A stretch of DNA of 64,000 nt from Echinostoma caproni (taxonomy: Eukaryota > Platyhelminthes > Trematoda > Plagiorchiida > Echinostomatidae), in assembly GCA_900618425.1 (NCBI GenBank), contig UZAN01040708.1, positions 6,009-70,008 on the forward strand. The letters run 5' to 3'. The number at the start of each line of letters is the position of its first letter. Position 1 is the first letter of the stretch. The translations under genes were made by a program, and so were the position numbers. Below are positions 8,610 through 20,769 of this stretch, one piece after another. The notes beneath the pieces were generated by a model. That model searched no databases and was not told where the DNA came from. It saw nothing but the letters and a program-made list of their open reading frames with translations.

Positions 8610-11600
8610 ATCAATTCCCTTGCTACTGTCATTTAAAACTGCCTTTATTATTTTAATGCAAACGGGTCATTGGTCACGTGATGCATATGGTAAGCATGGC
8701 AAGCTCCTAAGCTGGTCAGATATTTTACCATTCAGTGGTGTCAATTTAGGCCAACTACAAGATTAACCTCTGAGAGTCTCCAATTCACTGTATCCTTTTA
8801 TTTCTGACGTATATTTATTCGAACGTTGTTCTTACAGAATATGCATTTTGTCAAAGTACATCCATTGAAGCCCCAAGCAAACTTAAGCATTTTTCTCACG
8901 CAGAATGTAAGCCATACACATTCGAGATTGATAGATGCGTCTAACTACCTCTCCTTCAAACAACTGATTAGATAAACTAATTCCCATTGATCCCGCCAAA
9001 CTTTTTAAACTTTTTAAAATGTCACTTAAGTATATTTGACTTACCTTTAACATACTCAATTTTATCCACTGTCATTCGGAGGTTGGGAAGAATATTATCA
9101 CATTTGCTTTATTTTCTTATCAAAATAAAACACAAGTTTTTATTTGTTTTATGGTACTTCGTATTGCAACAAATTGTGAAATTAATCTCAGAAAGTTGTC
9201 AACAAAAAGTTCAAGGTTTGTAACAAGGTACACGCTTCAGCTGTCTTTGGCAATGAAATCCAGAGGGTAATTTTTGTCGTTACTACAGGAACTCATCGTT
9301 GTCGCAATGGTTGGGGTGTTTCTTAGTCGCACTAGGGTGGTTTAAATAAACAGACGCAGAGTAAGTTAGAATATGGTGATTTTTTCTGAAAATCGCAAAC
9401 CATCGTTAAATTTCTTTCAAACCAGTGGGTCCAGAAGAGGACAAACACCAAATTTTATTCAAGTATAAATTGGTTTCTACTGAGTCGATTCAATGTACTA
9501 TTTATGTAGTATTGATTATGGCCAGACTCACATGCAACGAGTTTCTTCAGCGCTGTTGTAGCATCATGGTTTCAGATTCCGGCACAAGTAATGTTAAAAA
9601 AATATTGTTTTTGACAAGCATTAAAACTCGGAAAGATTTAGAACCCCCATAAATATCGAAACTAGGGGGTGAACGAATTTTTCTCACTTTAGTTCTGTGG
9701 AACGAATAAATATTTTAATCGCACAATATTCCAAATCACAGTTCGATTCACGACAGAAATATCAAAGGGGCTGCGCTTTCATTTGTCCTGACAACCGAAA
9801 TATGGCGCACACTATCGGCTCCATTGTGAACTAAAACCCAAGCTATCCTCAACACAACGCAAGTGTACTAAAGAGAATATTACCTTTCCTACACCTTAGT
9901 AAACTGATCTGATTATTCTGTAGACGAAGTTAGTGGCCTTGTTTATTACAGCTCACCCGATCCTCAGAGTTCCCATAAAATATCTCATTTCCGGATACTT
10001 GTAATTCGGAATGGTGAACGTTCAAATCAAATCAAATCATGAAATAGTCCATGATTTGCTCTCAATAATTAAGGCACAGTATCTGCATTCTGTAGCACAG
10101 TCGATCACTGGGATAAGAAAATGTATCATCTCCCTAGTTGATTGATTACAATGCAACATTATTAGTCGCTTGGATTGAAACAGTATCGTTGTTTGGAGGT
10201 TTTGGTACGGAGACCTGGGTAACGATAACTCGGCAGACTAGGGAGGTTTCAGTGAAAATGACGGAATGACGACTTTTTACCTCAATTTTTGCGCTAGTTT
10301 TTACTATAGCACATGTGCGTTGAGACCTCAGAGTGCGCTTCTTCCTCTTCTGTCAAAAAAGCTTTGGGTATCTGATACGTGATCAAATAAACGCGTTCAT
10401 GCAGAACAATTTTACTCGGACCCAAACTTCTCCGGCAGTGATGTTCTAAGTGAATCCCAATTGTTGGAATCACAAGTTTGATTCCCTATTGTTCTCCACT
10501 TTTGTGTTCCGGCATCGTACATAATAGGCGATCAGCAAATTACTACATTCGCGTGTAATATTCCAACCCATCCAGTCAAAATATTTTCACTGGACTGTAA
10601 AAAGTTCAATCGTTACAAAAAGACATTTTTCTCCTTGATAAAAATTTGAACATGTTGTACTGATTGATTTACCGGTACAAATTTTAATCGTAATACTGGA
10701 TTTCCGAGGGTGATAAATCATATGGCTGCAATATGTATTCGTCATCATCATTAGACTGGCAGGTTTACTTAGTCTGGTTCTATTAATTGAACTGAGCACA
10801 TCACATCAGTAACACTAGGCGGAAAACATTTCCGTAGCATTCTTGGAAAACATAGTTAACAGGTTGACTTTTGTTCACAATACTGAGGGTCTAAATTTCG
10901 CAGCAGGAAAATGTGTTATGTGATTGAAGGATCCATATTATCATAAACCTGAAACAAGAACTGATTGCCTGCACGGGTGAAAACAATGTCACGTCGCATT
11001 TCATTGTTAACGACGAGATAACAAATGTCGAGACACAGAAATGGCTGTCCACGGTATAGTATTGAAGCTTTGCGGGAGCAGTAAACAAGCAGTTTAGGTG
11101 ACCAACTTCTTGCTTCGGAGATCGTGTGTTCGATCTTCACCATCACCAACAAACCTTACAATTATCTTTGCGTCATGTGACAGTCAATAGAAAACTACTG
11201 TTAGAAAATGTCAAAGCATTTATTCCTACTCGCATGTGCTTGTCCATTTTCACATCAGGGTTGAGAAAAAAATTAACCTCGTCCAACAGAAACTCCAGTA
11301 TGTATATTTCATATGTGATCATACCAGTGTTCCGCAATTAATGCCTACACTTTACAATTTGATTAAACTATACGAGTAAATACCGCATCCTTTCTGTTTT
11401 TTTCACAAAACACGCTACAGTTGTGTGGTAAACAGTGAAGCTGAGCTCTTCATGATGAAACGCGCGATACCAATTTAAATTGCTTGAGGTAATCTATCAT
11501 TCAAAATGTGTAGTTAAAACGAAAACGGGCTGCCTCCGGAAATTCTTTGCAATCTCGAATAAGAATATTGGTTTTCGTGTACATATAGTGTGAACTTGTT

Positions 11601-13080
11601 TCTCAACCACTTTCAAAGAAACTCTCAAAGTTTGTAACGTGAATGAGATAGTCTTACCGCTGCGTAGTAAACTGATGGATCTTTTGTCTGCAAAAGGAGA
11701 GAAAATGTGTATTTAGTAAGTAATAATGGCACAAAACCAGCAGAGATATGCAGCTGTTTTCTGTTTGATAGATATTAACTACGGAATTCCGGCGTTTCCA
11801 ATTTAAAAGTAAATCAGTTTCAGAATAGTTTATATAAGCACCATCAATCGTCTAAACCTTTTAAATGTTCTCCCTGCAACCTATTTCAGTAGAATTATGA
11901 TCTTGCGGCTCATGAGCATTCATTGGAATAACTTTGAATGTGGTAAGAACCACTAATTCCATATATTGTGTTCTTTTACCGCTTAAGTTAATTCATTTAC
12001 CGTTTATACTCGTTTACTTTAAACTTAAAGCTGTGCGCTATCACTCGTTCAATTGGGTTCAGTTAAAAATCAAGCAATCGATCTCTCTGTCAACCGTTCA
12101 TTGAATATAATCGTGGATCAGTGATATAAAGTTGACGGAGATTTCCATTGCTGAAGAGCCTTGGTGACAACCTATTTGTGTGTTTTTATTATAGTACGGT
12201 TTATTTAACAAAACCTGTGAAATCCAAATCTTAGCAGAAAAAGTTCACACCCGTTACAGACAGATAAATTGAGGTCGACAAGACCTATTCCATTTAATTG
12301 TTAGTGTTGATGAGGAGCGAACTAATTTACGTTATAATTTGAAATTCATCTAAACAGCATATTTAATTTTGTCATCTCTTGGTTGGCAAGTTATTACCCC
12401 GGTGAAAAATAGCCATGCGTATCACTGGCAATTCTCAGAATTAAATAACGAGCTACGGAATTCTCTTACTTTATTTTCAATCATTTGCAATTCGTTTATC
12501 CTTGGGGATTTACTTAAATTTTCACTTAAGTCCAACATGCTTTTGGATCATTCTTATAACAGAACTATTATGGTAAGACCAATAATTTCAAATGTGAACA
12601 TGAGGTATATTACCAAGTAAAAGGGCGTCTCACACGGTTGGGAGGTGCTACTTACATTTATGACTAGTATGCGAACTGATGCGGTTGGCGGTTGCTTTCA
12701 GCGGTCAAAATAGAGAAATACTTCTTAGACCGAATTGTTGTGTTTGAAATGACAACAACGGTCCATCTAGTTCACCGTTCTGTGTGCTTCTGGGAACTGT
12801 GATGAGGTATCTTATGATAGGCACGCCAAATAATCCATCACCTAACTAAGATTCGCGATAAATGACTCTCCTCAATCCAGCATTGGTGTTCTGTAATTAT
12901 AACAGCATGATCAATTTTACTTTAAGTCACAAAATAAGCTGAGCCTTTATGAGGATGGTGACTAGATGACTGGAGAGCATTCAAAGTTTGACAAACAGTT
13001 ATACCTTTCTATATATTAGTGATTGAGTTGCTGTTCTACAAGGGCGTACCGTGATAGCAAAAGTCAATCTGTTAAGGTCA
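8610..13080. other. Long stretch without recognised genes
   Basis: Only short open frames were seen. There is a three-unit AAATC run at 10026-10040 without the body of repeat F, and a weak tRNA-like B box (GTGTTCGATCTTC) near 11128. Nothing here can be supported as a gene. Confidence 0.4.
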
Positions 13081-13084
13081 TAAC

Positions 13085-13215
13085 CATATCAGTCTAAAGA
13101 GCCAGAGGTCAAAACCCCCAACCGCTGTGGATCGCCATTTCTGTATTTCCCCAGGCAGAATAAAATGGTCGTGGCCCTCTTCCTGAATTTTAGCCGCACA
13201 CTGATACGCGCACTA
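13085..13215 (+). mobile_element. Possible heavily diverged SINE family A copy
   Basis: GAGGTCAAAACCCCCAACC sits where the B box and the 3' acceptor half would be. TGTATTTCCCCA then resembles CTTGACTTTCCCCA, and TGGCCCTCTTCCTGAATTTT resembles the family A 3' segment, followed by an A-rich tail. The head is not recognisable. Similarity was judged by eye only. Confidence 0.35.
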
Positions 13216-13616
13216 AACAAAAAGGGAAAAAATCATTTATACAGGTATTATTATTGTTATATTATTTCATGTTGCCTCTGTTCTGAATCATGTTTTGCAT
13301 TCATCTTACTCCATTATGTTCATCCATAAACACGCTATTTCAACAGAGATAAGAAATTACCTGGAGATGGATTTTTGAGGACTGAAAGCAACCAGATGTT
13401 TAGGAAAAAAGAATCTTCCTAAGAATTAGCGATTTTTTACTCTGATATTACTCGCAAGTGATCAAAAAATATCTTTAAGTATGAACTAAAAAGAAGTGTG
13501 GAACACCATTTTAAGTTTTGATTGTATAGTCTTTTCCTTCTCAAACGATTTTCACGATGCCCACTACCAAGTGCCTTTAAACGTGGAATCACTAGCACTC
13601 ATATCATATTTGTACT

Positions 13617-14057
13617 TTGGGCGTACTTATTGATTATGCACTAGCAGTTTTGCAATGTACAGTTGAGTCTACCTATCCTGCCGCGAAGCAGGTCACGATT
13701 CGCAGGACAATGAACTCAATAATTCGTTCAAGCACAGACAGAACCAACGCTTCAGTTACCTCCAATTGCATTTATCTTTTTCAATGTACTTGCAGTTCGC
13801 GGTACGTCGGAAAGACGGAACACCGGCTGTCGACCGGAATTAGTGAGTATGTTTTGAATAACCTATCACTTCGAAGAGGAAAACTTTCGGCAAGCGCAGT
13901 GGCACGACATTTATTGGATACCATGAACCGCATTAATAAACGCAGAGCCTTCCGCGTTATGCACAAATTTCGAAGCCCAAGGATGCTTAGGTTTGCTGAA
14001 GCGGTTGTCATTAGCCGTTTAAAGCCTAACCTATGCGTACACAAAAAGCCTCTGTGA
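13617..14057 (+). pseudogene. PLE GIY-YIG endonuclease domain, 5'-truncated element with open C-terminal frame
   Basis: The 146-codon frame ends a Penelope-like ORF. Residues 18-24 (STYPAAK) belong to the RT-endonuclease linker. CIYLFQC (51-57) and YVGKTEHRL (63-71) form the GIY-YIG core, with the expected Arg at 70 and Glu at 77, though the usual EH is EY here. AVARHLLDT (94-102) and RFAEAVVISRLKPNLC (125-140) complete the domain. The ATG is internal to the original ORF; the frame has lost its reverse transcriptase upstream, which is typical 5' truncation. The endonuclease part has no stop, so this copy is younger than the other two PLE relics. It lies in the same orientation as the fragment at 15630. 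Confidence 0.85.
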
Positions 14058-14400
14058 CGAAGTTGTTATTACCATGTTAATTCCCCGCCCTTTCCTTTCC
14101 ATCATCGCAGGCGTTCCTTTTCATCACCGTCGCACTTCGCCCTTCTTATTTTCTTATTACTTAACTCTCTTTCAGCAACTTCATTGACCAATTTTTTACT
14201 CCGTTAACTTTCTACGTCTGTTCCAATTTATTTCTGATTGTATCTTTTTTGTATTACGTAACCATGCTGAACTCTCTTTCCAACACGGCCAATCGTTTCC
14301 CATTACGTAACTGTTTCTGACATTCCCCTCCTCTTCTTTCACCCGTACCCAAATGACTCTGATAATGACTCAACAACCCAATGCACTCTCCCTGAACCTA
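14058..14400 (+). other. Pyrimidine-rich 3' untranslated tail, probably of the PLE
   Basis: A strongly C/T-biased stretch directly follows the endonuclease stop codon. I infer that it is the element's 3' UTR. The precise 3' end cannot be set without comparison to other copies. Confidence 0.4.
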
Positions 14401-15530
14401 TGTAGTTATGTAAATGTTCATATATGGTATTCTTATGATAAAATCCGACCTATTTAATGTGCGTAGACAGTTGATTGAGAGCACTAAAATTAGATGGCGC
14501 AAATCAGTTCTGCTCATATCGTGTTACTTGTTTTATTCAAATGGATCAAAAGAAAAGGATGTTTCCGAAAATTCGATATTCCTTAAATTTGCTACTGCTG
14601 CCTAAGCTAGTGAAATTTTGCCATCATCTACTGGAAGAGATCTAAAAGTGATTAGAACCAGTAGTGATTTCAATGCTCTCACCTGTCCATTTCAAATGTA
14701 CTTTGCATACCTATTTTCACTTCACAATTACATGCAAGTAGTAGTGTGAGATACGTATCATTTATCGCATCATTCACGCCCAGCTATCGGGTCAGCGAAC
14801 CAACCGACATTCGGAAAATGCTATGCTAGAGGTTTGCACTCGTTTACGTTAATCAGGAATGGGTGTCTTTTGGCTTCCGTCTGATTACAACCATGAAACA
14901 TCTGCAAAAGTCATGTGTTACCTCTCTTCCACCCGGCTTGAATTGGGGTTGGTAGAATCACCGATTCAAGCTTTAGATGTTATTTTCATAGGCAGTCAGT
15001 CCATCATTGACCCGATGAACTCGTGATCAATACAACGTTGGCACCATCATCAACATTATAAATAGATGTACAGTGAATAAAAGTTTACTGTTTGCCGCTG
15101 AGTTAGCAATGCTCATTGGTTAGTATCAACGTGAAAGGTGAATAGGAGCCTAGTTTGAAAAAGGATATAAAAGGTGGACCGTTTTAATCAATAGTTATTT
15201 TCCCCGTCACACACAAGCACCTCACACACAGGCAGACTGGCTATATTCTCTTCGGTATAGGTTTATCTGTTTGAGCTTCCCCAAATTATTGAATTTCCTC
15301 ATGTAACTTGTCGCCGAGGTGAGCATTTCCCTCCTTTAATTTTTCCCAAGATCTCTTTGGCTAACACACGGATTTCCCTGACCCCTTTTAACCAATGTGT
15401 CCATATACTTTACCCAAGATCTAGTAGAAATCTGATGTAATCAAACAAAACAGTACATGAAAACTGAATCAAGCCTTTCTCGAGATTAATTTCAAAATTA
15501 AAGACTATATTGTAATACTGCACGATTGGT
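14401..15530. other. No recognised gene; TATA-like site near 15162
   Basis: A short sequence GGATATAAAAGGTGGA (15161-15176) looks like a core promoter. It could belong to the 5' part of the PLE whose endonuclease relic lies at 15630, or to a solo LTR, but no terminal repeats were found to support either. Confidence 0.25.
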
Positions 15531-15588
15531 GTCCAAGACGATTTTGCTTCATCTCAACGTGGTGCATACTGCAGAAAATACAATGTTT
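15531..15588 (+). repeat. Left arm of 58-bp inverted repeat
   Basis: This arm pairs with 15961-16018. By direct comparison 51 of 58 positions match, and the inner 29 bases (ending AGAAAATACAATGTTT) are identical. The arms enclose a PLE endonuclease fragment. Confidence 0.85.
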
Positions 15589-15629
15589 TTATACGGCTCT
15601 AGCATGGCGACAAAGTAAAGAGGAATCAA

Positions 15630-15880
15630 TTGAGGTCAAGTATGCTACACAGAAACGACGGTCGAAACAACAAGACCCTGTCCTCAGCCATTGCTCGATA
15701 TCTGCTGATGACGCAACAACAGGTCGACCGAAGCACCGCGTTTCTTATTATCTACAAGTTACGAGTAGCAAAACTGCTAAGGTTTGTTGAAGCAATTGCT
15801 ATTAGTCGACGGAGACTACCCTCCTGTGTGAACAGAAAGAACTTAGTCTGTCCCTACCCTGGTGACATGGTCCTTTTACC
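15630..15880 (+). pseudogene. PLE endonuclease C-terminal relic inside inverted repeats
   Basis: The frame contains LSSAIARYLL, then VDRSTAFLIIYKLRVAKLLR and FVEAIAISRR, matching the segment after the GIY-YIG core in PLE endonucleases (compare AVARHLLDT and RFAEAVVISRLKP in the copy at 13617). The GIY-YIG core itself is missing. The frame then runs into a C-rich tail. It is in the same orientation as the 13617 copy but clearly diverged from it. It lies wholly between the inverted repeat arms at 15531-15588 and 15961-16018. Confidence 0.7.
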
Positions 15881-15960
15881 ACCACCAACCACCCCCTACC
15901 CTCGCTTTTTATACGTTAATGTATTGTGTTTTGCTTTGTGGCAATGCTGGATCCACATTT

Positions 15961-16018
15961 AAACATTGTATTTTCTGCAGTATGCACCATATTCAGATGC
16001 GGCGAAATCGTCCTGGAC
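15961..16018 (-). repeat. Right arm of 58-bp inverted repeat
   Basis: Reverse complement of the arm at 15531-15588 (51/58 matches). No obvious target-site duplication is seen outside the arms. Confidence 0.85.
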
Positions 16019-16020
16019 AT

Positions 16021-19000
16021 AAATCGCGCAATATTTTCTTTTCTTTTGTAAACAATTTTTGTCGAGTGATAAAAAACAAAAGCATGATATTCATTTCTAC
16101 CAGCTCTCTGGCACAGCTAATTTCGTTTCACCACTTTGTCAACCCCGATTTTTTTCGTTATTGGGAGCAAACTCCTGTTTACTTTAAACTACGGGCTGTC
16201 TCGTTAGAAACTATGTGCTTCAAGGTTTGTTAGTTAAATATTTATTTCCTAAATGTGTCCGTGGGAATGAATTGTTGATATCCATTTGCTGTAGAAGACT
16301 TACTGCAAAATATCTAAATCATCTAATCCAGCTTTAGGGTTCAATCAAGTGTATATCAACGCCGCATTTGGTGACGAAAGCCACCATAATATGAATCTTT
16401 TTTACGAAAAGCTTTGAGATACACAGCAAAATTTAGGGGTCTTATACTAAAGGCGTTAACAAAGTCCCTTCCAGCTATCTCGTTCCTAATAACCTCAAAC
16501 CTAACGATCCGCCCGATGGTATTGTTCCGTAATTCCATAATTCAACCTATATAATGGTAGTCAGATATTTCCAGCTGTTCGACATCTGGATGACCCCAAG
16601 TTATTGTTCTCAAGTGTGTTGATATTCCATTCCGGCCTGATGCAGTGCCCATTATCTCATTTTTACAGCTATTTACCATTCCTGGTCGCGTCTGATTGCT
16701 TATACCCCGTGTTATTTCCGTAAAGTGCCGTGGCAAACTCCTTTCTCACAATATTTCATGATCCCCATTACATCGACAATGGTTGAGTTAAAGCACGCTC
16801 AATACCGTCCTACGCATTCAGACTCCGGAAGCTTTGAGTTCCACAAAAATTCTCATAATGCTTTTCATTTTGTTTGTAATTTCCCACTTGTCATACTGCG
16901 CCTCATATTTTTCTGGCTTGAACCAAAGGTTTCGGTCCTGAATTCTGAACCGAGCAAATTGCTATCCAAAGTCAATGGTTTTCCGAGTATTGTTCCCATT
17001 GACCTTACCACAAATAAACATTTTGAAAACCGTGATTATTTTCTAAGTGGATGTCTTTCACAAATGACATATATGCATCAAAGGCTTCGTCAAACCATGT
17101 TCGCTTTCGTATATCTCCAAACAAAGTTAGCACTATTTCTTCCCTACCCTGTGCGTAGTTAAGTAAACTGTTTGTCCATTATCGATAACCCAGCTAAACT
17201 ATCGTTCCCTTTAATCGTCTAGTTTTCGCTCCGCTTAACTGTAAAGTCATTCCCAATGTATAGTTTTTTCTTCGCTGAACGGTATAAAGTGTGATTAGTG
17301 AAACTCGTTAGTAATAAACTATCTCGCAAAGAGTAGCGCCCTATCTCCGGTTGACTGCTCTTCCGCTCTATTTGACCTTTATTGCTTTCTCATTGTCCAA
17401 CTTTCCCTTTCGAAAAAAACAATATTTTCAAACAAGCTGGTACCTAGAAAGCCAAGTTCATCAATTGTGGTCTTTTTTAGTGATAGATTTCATACTAAAC
17501 ATACAGCAAAACAGACACTTGCGTCATCCGTAGAGTCTGTGTTTAGGATCTTTGTAAAATACAATTGAATTATTGGTGAAATCATGTTCATTACGGTTCA
17601 ATGGATGCAACGAAAGTATTCATTCTGTCTCATTTGACTATAATATTCCATTTTACTGGGTCCGGATTTAAACGCTGATGCTTTCAGGTTGTTACATGGT
17701 GCGTGGTTGGGTGGTTTACGTAAGCGCCACGGGGCTTTCATTCTTCAGTTCCCCATTTCATCGACAAAACCACTTCGTTCGGAGAATTTCACGACAATAG
17801 CAATCTGTAGTATTCAGCGAATTCAATACACGGGAATAGGATGAATGAAGTAATTACCTTCAAGCATGTCCTTGAATACTACAAAGTCGACAGTGTAAGG
17901 AGTAAATAGTGTGTTAAGCTTTATGTAAGGCAACTAATTGAGTAAAGTGACTCAAGTGGTTAGAGAAAAACCACTGTTCAAACAGTTTCATTCAACAGTT
18001 AGCAAACAATTTACATTGGAGATTTTTGTAATAGAGATGACATAAATCAGAGAAAGCTGTGCCCCAATTCGGATACTGTTATACAGATTTGCTCTATAAG
18101 TCAGTCTCCGGTGCTTTTCCGTATGAATTAAATCGTTTGCCTCCAATGTATTATTCCATTGATAGCAACGTATCTATAGGTCTCCTTGGTTCGGTCACAC
18201 TCCTTGCGAGTGGTCTATTTCCACAAATTTTACTTTTCGCTGATAATAATAGCTTGTTATGCACTTCCCGACAAAGATCAACGGACAGCTGTTTGTCCTG
18301 TTGGAACACGTCAGCAGCACACTCCATTTTCGTCTCCCAGTCGATACCCGGAAGCATGATTTACGTAAGCAGTATTTTTTCAGCAAACTTATAAAGACAG
18401 TAAAGTTTAGGTGAAAACAAACAGGCGCGCGTTATTTCAATCAAAATAAACAAAAGACCTAATTTTGGTATTCCGCCTTTGATAGAAAATAATAACTAAA
18501 TCCCGTTCATCTTGAATTATTGTTCAAAATGCATAGACCGTTTTGAGTCGCACTCAAGTTCGCGTCAAAAGCGGGAACCTCAAAAGTAGCACACAAGCTT
18601 ACCACTCACTTAAATCGTAACCGCTTTGTCTCAATTTTGTAAACAGACCAATTTTCAGTAATAACGACATAAGAACGGCAGCTTTGTTCCCGGTTTTTTA
18701 AATCGGTCTACTTGTCCCACACAACGGAATGCTTAAAGCTGCTCCTCAAACACCTTAATTATAACAACAAATAATATTAATGATTTTTATTTTATTCTAC
18801 AAATATTTAGTACTTCTTGTTGTTGAACTGTTCTTTCGGGCCTTTGGTAACTTTCCTGAGACAGTCTGCCCTCCCTCGTGATTGTAGTTCCATTTTGATT
18901 CAGCCAGCGATCATCATTTCGTTGATTTATTTTATACTATACTGCACGTCGTAGTTACTTATTTATACTTGTTACATCCCCCATCGCTCACCGGATATGC

Positions 19001-20231
19001 GTTGTTATGTGATTTCGTCTACGTTGTTTAACAACATGACCCAGACTGGGTAGTTGCGGCCTCCTGAAAGAGACTTTCTGTATAGCTGCTCGCATGGACA
19101 GCACTTATTCACCTTCAAAAAACTCTCGATCAGATTCAAAGAGCATAGCTTGGCTTTTGACAAAAATACACTTGAATGATACCCGGTCATCTTGAAATGG
19201 TATTCGGATCTCTTCAAATGATGTTCAGATAACCTACCGGCTGATCCCTTCCTTATTTTCAAATTGAGGTTTAACTCACACAACAGTGTCACACAACTTC
19301 GGATTAATAGGAAGAATCGATTTCCTTATTCTCAACATTGCGAGACCAAAATTCAGTGTCGCGTACCCTGTAAAAACCTGCGGATCACAAGTTGTCCTAA
19401 TACATTTTGATTATTCTTCAGGGCAACCGTCTTCAAAGCACTCGGTTCTATTTTAAGTGTACTGTTAAGATTTTGGATCGGTATTTTGTAAAAATCGGTT
19501 ACTCACGTCGGTAAGCGTCAATAGCTATAATTAGACAGTATGCGTTTGTGCGTGATAACAACTGGAATGAGAAACCTTTAACCACGGACTTCCAAATCGT
19601 CGGAATATAAAAAGATTTGTATTATTGAAATATAGCCCAGCAAAACACGAAGCTGTAAGGAATTAGGTGATTATAGGTAAACTTTTAAAGAGCTGAGTAA
19701 AAATTACTGTAGAACAAGTGACACTGGTTGTGGGAAATACATGTACTAACTCATTTGCATTCTAGTAATTGTATATTTACGGGTTTTTCGATACTTTAAT
19801 GTTTTATTAGCATACCGACTGTTCACATCAGGAATTGGTTACAACTTATGAACTTCGGTCGCATGGATCGCTAGTCACTGCGACCATAGATTGTTCAACC
19901 GGTGACTGATTTTCTCATAAGGCAAACCGACTAAGCGATGGGCAATCAAGATGAGGATCAAACAACCGTGATTGAGAAACAAAGCCAACCCATCGGTGAA
20001 TCGGGTGGTACAATATCAGATACGTGCCATATTTGGCGCAAACCATCCGAAGTTCGATACGTGTATTGGCTAATAAATAATAAAGTCACATTGCTAAATT
20101 TGAACTGAAACAATTTCAGAATCCTGTGTTTTTATTATCGATGGGATGAACTAAAGAACAACCCACCAAACGAAATATAGTTTAAATCGAACATCATGTT
20201 ATGAAGTAGGTTTCACATTTTCTGTAATGTT
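16021..20231. other. Long stretch without recognised genes
   Basis: Frames of 60-145 codons occur (the largest at 16725-17162), but none shows a recognisable domain and their composition looks random. C/T-rich patches occur at 17130-17420. Confidence 0.35.
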
Positions 20232-20765
20232 AATACGAATCCGAAAGCCTCAATATGGTCGGGAGTGGGTGTGTAGTGTTGCGGTTGATCACCATTCCCT
20301 TGCAACACACAAAATGCTCCCATATGTCCAAGCGTCTCAAACAGCCTCTTCTGAAGAAACCCTAATCACTGCCTGGCAGTGTTTTACCATTAAAGTGAGG
20401 GGACAAAAAGCAAATATCCAGGGCTATAACCGGGTTAGTGGAACACTGGTAGTTCACCTGTGGGAGTTGACCCAAAACCCTGATGCCAAACCAACCAAAT
20501 TAAGGCGTACAAACTACACTCATACCTTTTCGGTTGTGACAGTATTCACCGCTTCAATGGGGCACTGAGGTGTATTGGGCATTCCGGACGTTTGACCCCG
20601 TCCCAAGGGCGTATGATCGGATGAACTAGACAACGACTGTCTTGCGGGTCGGGCTTTGGCTAACTGAAGGCTCTGGTTGTTGATTCTACAAGAAAATTCA
20701 CCTGCCTTGGCCCGGGCAACCTGGCAGTATTCAGCCCACAAGCCAATCACGGAACGTTTTTGTTC
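20232..20765 (+). repeat. Interspersed repeat E, copy 1
   Basis: This ~530-bp block is matched over its whole length by the reverse complement of 32905-33450. Shared landmarks in order are CCGAAAGC.TC.ATATGGT, GTTGCGG.TG.TCACC, AAGCATTTCAAACAG-like, ACTGGTAGTTCACCT, CCAAACCAACC, AGGGCGTATGATC.GATGAACT and TTGCGGGTC.GGCTTTGGCTA. The copies differ by substitutions and small indels, so they are old. No coding potential is shared between them. The family is not named here; it could be a SINE or the untranslated end of a LINE. Confidence 0.75.
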
Positions 20766-20769
20766 TTTA

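Noticed and set aside
11090..11150. tRNA-like A/B boxes (GTGTTCGATCTTC)
   Set aside because: The B box is imperfect, folding is poor and there is no second copy in the window.
16356..17162. Frames on both strands as possible genes
   Set aside because: No recognisable domain, overlapping frames on opposite strands, and composition typical of chance frames.
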